A DNA stretch of 52,265 nucleotides from Bacillus marinisedimentorum (lineage in GTDB: Bacteria; Bacillota; Bacilli; Bacillales; Bacillaceae_O). A model generated the notes under the pieces. It worked only from the letters and a program-made list of their open reading frames with translations. It was not told the DNA's origin and did no database searches. The stretch is taken from positions 1 to 52,265 of the forward strand of contig NZ_LWBL02000048.1 in assembly GCF_001644195.2 (NCBI RefSeq). Reading direction: 5' to 3'. Every line of letters starts with the position of its first letter. Positions within the stretch are counted from its first letter, which is position 1. Shown here piece after piece: positions 48,851 through 52,265 of the stretch. The position numbers were made by a program, and so were the translations under genes.

Positions 48851-49527
48851 TTTTTTCATCCTTTCAGAAAGTCCTTTTCTTTTCATGTTAGCGGGTTGGC
48901 ACCCGGAGTTCAACTTTAGTCCTTTACTTTTTTTGGTCAAATATGTTGTTGATGGAAAAATCCAAAAGCGGGCTTAACATGGGGTGAGTACTTTATATGG
49001 AAAAAGAAAAGGCAGGATGCGGATGCATCCTGCCTTGTGGGGGAAGAAGAGAAGAACACAGGTCCGTTTTCAGGTCTCTGCAAAAGCAGCACCTTTAAAA
49101 TGACCTCAGCTTACGTTGCCTTTAACAGACACCTCATTTCATCTTTTGCAAAATGATATGGGTCAATCAGACTGAACTGTCTTTCAGAGACACCTCATTT
49201 CCTAGTTTGAAAACCGGAATGGTTAATGGGTCATCACATTGTTCAATGCGATCATCTCCATTTCTCTTTAAGCAGCAGTGACAGAAGTAAGTGATTTGGT
49301 TCTTGCTCCCCTTCGAACCTTAATTTGCCCTGCCTGCTGGATGTTATTCATTTTATTAAGATAAATTCATCAGGCTGGCCTGCAGGTACTCACGAAAAAC
49401 TGAATATGAAAGCGGAAGCGGTCTCGAGCGACCCGGCGTGCAGTGCTTTCCAACCGTATGATGATGTTAACTTGCCGGGAATTTGATAAACTGAAACTGA
49501 TGACAGGTTACAGAAAGAAGGGTGTTT
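48851..49527. other. 677-nt divergent spacer between hit and ecsA with possible small RNA
   Basis: No protein gene is convincing. It contains a minus-strand terminator at 49009-49036, and on the minus strand two similar GAAATGAGGTGTCT motifs (around 49136 and 49194) about 60 nt apart. A small minus-strand transcript ending at the terminator, or a long attenuated leader of hit, would explain these. The ecs promoter must also lie here; none is clear. Confidence 0.5.
49009..49036 (-). terminator. Minus-strand terminator in the hit-ecsA spacer
   Basis: AAGGCAGGATGC and GCATCCTGCCTT form a perfect 12-bp stem with a GGAT loop. On the minus strand it is followed by TTCTTTTTCC; the plus strand has no T-run. 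No known minus-strand gene ends here. Confidence 0.75.
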
Positions 49528-50271
49528 ATGGGCGATTTACTATCGATTAACGGGATAACGGGCGGCTACTCCAAAAAGGCAGTCCTCCACGATGTCCGTT
49601 TTGATGTGAACAGGAATGATATAGTTGGATTGATCGGCTTGAATGGCGCCGGAAAAAGTACTACCATCAAACATATCATCGGGTTGATGGAACCGAGAAG
49701 CGGAACTGTCACAATTGACGGCGAAACGTTTAAGGAAAATCCGGATGAATACCGGTCCCATTATACATACATACCGGAAACGCCGATTTTATATGATGAA
49801 TTAACATTGCAGGAACATCTCGAATTGACGGCAATGGCATACGGATTGGATAAGAAAGTGTTTGAAGAACGGCTTCCGAACTTATTGAAAGAATTCAGAA
49901 TGGAGAAGAAATTAAAGTGGTTTCCTGTCCATTTTTCAAAAGGGATGCGGCAAAAGGTGATGATCATGTGCGCCTTCCTCGTCCAGCCTGCTTTATATAT
50001 TGTTGATGAACCGTTTGTCGGTCTCGATCCGGTCGGGATTCAATCTTTCCTTGATTTGATGGTCAAAATGAAAAATGAAGGAGCAGGGGTGCTGATGTCC
50101 ACCCACATCCTTTCAACAGCGGAAAAATACTGTGACCGGTTCGTCATTCTCCATGAAGGAAAGGTGCGGGCCAATGGAACACTTTCAGAATTGCGTACCC
50201 AATTTAATATGCCGCAGGCATCTCTTGATGATATTTACCTGCAGCTGACAAAGGAAGATGAAAATGAATGA
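49528..50271 (+). CDS. ecsA: EcsA, ABC transporter ATP-binding protein (247 aa)
   Basis: The ATPase of the EcsAB exporter-like system, needed in B. subtilis for protein secretion, competence, sporulation and intramembrane proteolysis by RasP. Walker A is 'GLNGAGKSTT' at about 35-44, signature 'FSKGMRQK', Walker B 'LYIVDEPFVGLDP', switch 'MSTHILSTAEK'. The ATG 49528 follows AGAAGGG; the GTG at 49522 is possible. The 3' end overlaps ecsB, so the pair is coupled. The substrate of Ecs is unresolved. Confidence 0.94.
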   Translation: MGDLLSINGITGGYSKKAVLHDVRFDVNRNDIVGLIGLNGAGKSTTIKHIIGLMEPRSGTVTIDGETFKENPDEYRSHYTYIPETPILYDELTLQEHLELTAMAYGLDKKVFEERLPNLLKEFRMEKKLKWFPVHFSKGMRQKVMIMCAFLVQPALYIVDEPFVGLDPVGIQSFLDLMVKMKNEGAGVLMSTHILSTAEKYCDRFVILHEGKVRANGTLSELRTQFNMPQASLDDIYLQLTKEDENE

Positions 50272-51478
50272 AATCGACCAGTTATGGAGAAAGCGCCTGG
50301 AATCATTCTTTTCTGAAACGAAGCGTTACGGCCGCTATATCCTGAACGACCATATTAAGTTTGTACTTATTTTCGGACTTGGTGCTGGCGCCTTTTATTA
50401 TCAAAAATGGCTGGCGGGAATTTCACCTGATTTTCCGTCTGCTATCTTCGCAGCCATACTAATCGGGCTTCTCCTGACGTACAGTCCGATTTTCACTTTT
50501 TTGAAAGAACCGGATCTTGTCTTTCTGCTTCCGCTTGAGACACGGCTGCGCGGTTTTTTTCAAAAATCCGTCCTGTTCAGTTACTCGCTGCAAGTATACC
50601 TGCTCATTTTTGTTCTCGCCGCCCTTGCCCCCCTTTATTTCCGAACAGCTGAAATAACAGGAGGGCAATATGCGCTATATGGGCTCATTTTGTTAATCGC
50701 TAAAGGATGGAACCAATTGCTTGCATGGTATCTTTATTATGTTCGGGACCCGATGATGCGTCTTGGGGAAAAGACGATTCGGACGGCTATTAACGTTGTG
50801 TTCGTTTACCTGCTTTTCTCACAGGCCCCGTGGATTTATATTATGATTATGATTATTTTGATGGCTGGTTTTCTGTTATATGAAGATTTTTCGGCCCGGC
50901 AAAAGCATACGCTGAAATGGGATTTGCTTGTGGAAGCCGAAAATCACCGGATGGCACGGTTTTATCGTCTTGCCAATCTGTTTACAGACGTACCAGGCAT
51001 GTCCAATAGGGTGAAACCGAGGAAATGGCTCAACGGGGTTGCAGCCAGCGTGCCGTATTCTAAAGAAACAGCATACCGTTATTTGTATATACGGTCGTTC
51101 ATCAGGACCGGAGAATACCTGGGTATTTACTTCCGGTTGGCGGTAATCGGGTTCATCGCCGTTTTTGCGGTTCCATACACGGTTGGGAAAGGGATTGCAT
51201 TTCTTGTATTTCTGGCACTGACCGCTTTCCAGATCAGACCGCTATGGCGGCATCATGCAGCGAAAATCTGGCTTGACCTTTATCCTATACAGGAAACGTT
51301 CAGGAGAAAATCTTTCCTAACCCTTTTGTTCCAGCTGCTCACACTCGAAAGTGTGCTGATCGCACCGGCTGCTTTTATGACGCTGCCGTGGGTGTCAGCT
51401 GCTGTCCTCCTGATTCTCGGACTTCTATTCAGCTACCTGTTTGTGTATCAATATACGGAAAAGCGGATTTCCATGTAA
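50264..51478 (+). CDS. ecsB: EcsB, ABC transporter membrane protein (404 aa)
   Basis: The membrane partner of EcsA. After a basic amphipathic N terminus ('LWRKRLESFFSETKRYGRYI') it has about eight or more helices arranged in pairs, with a long cytoplasmic loop at about 205-275 that includes 'HTLKWDLLVEAENHRMARFYRLANLFTDVP', a hallmark of EcsB. The ATG at 50264 is preferred because AAGGAAG in the end of ecsA lies 7 nt before it; the ATG at 50258 is only a base or two from that sequence. A 25-nt gap leads to ecsC. Confidence 0.92.
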   Translation: MNEIDQLWRKRLESFFSETKRYGRYILNDHIKFVLIFGLGAGAFYYQKWLAGISPDFPSAIFAAILIGLLLTYSPIFTFLKEPDLVFLLPLETRLRGFFQKSVLFSYSLQVYLLIFVLAALAPLYFRTAEITGGQYALYGLILLIAKGWNQLLAWYLYYVRDPMMRLGEKTIRTAINVVFVYLLFSQAPWIYIMIMIILMAGFLLYEDFSARQKHTLKWDLLVEAENHRMARFYRLANLFTDVPGMSNRVKPRKWLNGVAASVPYSKETAYRYLYIRSFIRTGEYLGIYFRLAVIGFIAVFAVPYTVGKGIAFLVFLALTAFQIRPLWRHHAAKIWLDLYPIQETFRRKSFLTLLFQLLTLESVLIAPAAFMTLPWVSAAVLLILGLLFSYLFVYQYTEKRISM

Positions 51479-51503
51479 CCATATTGGAGGCGGAATATCA
51501 AAA

Positions 51504-52226
51504 ATGGATGCTTACGAACAAAAAGCCTTCGATGAACTGAAGAGATGGCAGCGCCGGCTGGAAAAAAGGCCTTCGATGCTGGGCCGCATGTCAAAGCAAG
51601 TACAAAATACCGTGAATGATAACATTCCTGAAAGAGTGCACGAAGCGGTCACCCGTGCCGTCAAAAGCATGGTTGAGGCTGTGCTGGCCGGGTCGGATAT
51701 CATCGGCAGGCCCTCTTCTTCAATTCCCGGCAGTCTGGAAGGAAAGGAAGAGCTGATCCGCAGCCGCCTGGCATTTTACCGGAAAACTGCGGCAGCGGAA
51801 GGCGCGGGTACAGGATTTGGCGGAATTGTCCTCGGTGTCGCCGATTTCCCGCTTTTATTAATGCTTAAAATGAAATTTTTATTTGAAACTGCTGAAATCC
51901 ACGGGTATGACACAAAGCGATATGAAGAACGGATATACCTTTTATATTTGTTTCAGCTGACATTTTCGGGCAGCAGCCATCAGCGCGAAACATTTAAGCG
52001 GATCGTAAACTGGGAGAAAGAGAAAAGGGGTTTGCTGTCAATCGATTGGAAGGCATTCCAGCAGGAATACCGGGATTATATTGACGTGGCCAAAATGCTC
52101 CAGCTCCTGCCGGTTGTCGGTGCAGCGGCAGGGGCGGCAGCCAACTACAGGCTCCTCGGCCAACTTGGCGAAACAGCACTGAACGGATACAGGATGAGGT
52201 ATTTTACCGGAAAGGCCGGTGAATAG
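51504..52226 (+). CDS. ecsC: EcsC family protein (240 aa)
   Basis: The third gene of the ecs operon. It begins 'MDAYEQKAFDELKRWQRRL' and holds the EcsC core 'GFGGIVLGVADFPLLLMLKMKFLFETAEIHGYD', a hydrophobic segment that may insert in the membrane, followed by a second one with 'LLPVVGAAAGAAANYRLL' near the end. Length and order match B. subtilis ecsC, which is dispensable there. The start at 51504 has GGAGG upstream; the longer frame runs through the ecsB end. A palindromic repeat begins 12 nt past the stop. The function is unknown; EcsC-fold proteins from other bacteria are thought to be lipid-interacting. Confidence 0.92.
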   Translation: MDAYEQKAFDELKRWQRRLEKRPSMLGRMSKQVQNTVNDNIPERVHEAVTRAVKSMVEAVLAGSDIIGRPSSSIPGSLEGKEELIRSRLAFYRKTAAAEGAGTGFGGIVLGVADFPLLLMLKMKFLFETAEIHGYDTKRYEERIYLLYLFQLTFSGSSHQRETFKRIVNWEKEKRGLLSIDWKAFQQEYRDYIDVAKMLQLLPVVGAAAGAAANYRLLGQLGETALNGYRMRYFTGKAGE

Positions 52227-52237
52227 GTGTTTCGACT

Positions 52238-52263
52238 AATTGCCTGGCAATTGCCAGGCAATT
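52238..52263. repeat. 26-nt perfect palindrome, second full copy
   Basis: The core TGCCTGGCAATTGCCAGGCA is identical to that at 48194-48219, with flanking AAT/ATT. It lies 12 nt past ecsC and may act as a transcript-end hairpin. Confidence 0.85.
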
Positions 52264-52265
52264 TA

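Noticed and set aside
1-52265. CRISPR array, tRNA or rRNA genes, prophage or toxin-antitoxin locus
   Set aside because: No regularly spaced repeats, cloverleaf or rRNA sequence, phage genes or paired small toxin genes were seen on reading either strand.

Overview
The window looks like chromosome of a Gram-positive, endospore-forming Bacillaceae species. Gene content and order follow the Bacillus subtilis yheE-to-ecsC neighbourhood: yheE, yheD, yheC, yheB, yheA, yhaX, hemZ, yhaR, yhaQP, yhaONM, yhaL, prsA, yhaI, scoC (hpr), yhaH, trpP, serC, hit, ecsABC. Ribosome binding sites are strong (AGGAGG type), starts include GTG and TTG, and sporulation genes are present (YheC/YheD, YhaL, two YjcZ-type microproteins). 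No rRNA, tRNA, CRISPR, prophage or intact transposase gene was seen. The genus or species cannot be fixed from the window.

Layout. 0-6.1 kb: minus-strand spore-associated block with four YheC/YheD-type ATP-grasp proteins instead of the usual two, plus yheE and a small unknown gene. 6.3-12.6 kb: plus-strand yheB, yheA, yhaX, hemZ, a DUF429 gene and a YebC-family gene. 12.7-15.5 kb: minus-strand recQ (with an HTH tail) and a VOC-fold gene. 16.2-24.6 kb: a fatty-acid catabolic island with a consensus CcpA cre site: three acyl-CoA ligases, an acyl-CoA dehydrogenase, a CaiB-fold protein that reads as an alpha-methylacyl-CoA racemase, and the enoyl-CoA hydratase YhaR. 24.7-34.9 kb: YhzD-like gene, YhaQP exporter, YhaO/YhaN nuclease-ATPase pair, a GbsR-type regulator, YhaM exonuclease, an MFS transporter and yhaL. 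35.2-38.8 kb: prsA, two tandem yjcZ genes, a 59-residue membrane protein, a DUF3267 protein, yhaI and scoC. 39.0-44.0 kb: a secreted charged-repeat DUF5667 protein and an OpuA-type glycine-betaine ABC operon. 44.2-52.2 kb: yhaH, a small membrane protein, trpP with an upstream TRAP-like site, serC, a GGCT-fold protein, hit, and ecsABC.

How parts may work together. The fatty-acid genes form an activation, racemisation, dehydrogenation and hydration set that suits methyl-branched acyl chains and is probably glucose-repressed; thiolase and hydroxyacyl-CoA dehydrogenase are not here. YhaO, YhaN and YhaM form a nucleic-acid processing group, and the YhaN ATPase carries a hydrophobic membrane-like segment. 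PrsA, ScoC and Ecs concern secretion and exoprotein control. The GbsR-type regulator may relate to osmoprotection.

Non-coding structure is rich: three copies of a GC-rich repeat each lying against the 3' end of a minus-strand gene; a 251-bp MITE-like element with 12-bp inverted ends and an 8-bp target duplication, plus a truncated copy; three copies of a short palindrome; sigma-K-like promoters; and a terminator-bounded spacer between hit and ecsA that may carry a small RNA. No wholly new multi-gene system is proven. The strongest candidates for new biology are the ATP-grasp expansion, the branched-acyl island, the MITE and the hit-ecsA spacer.
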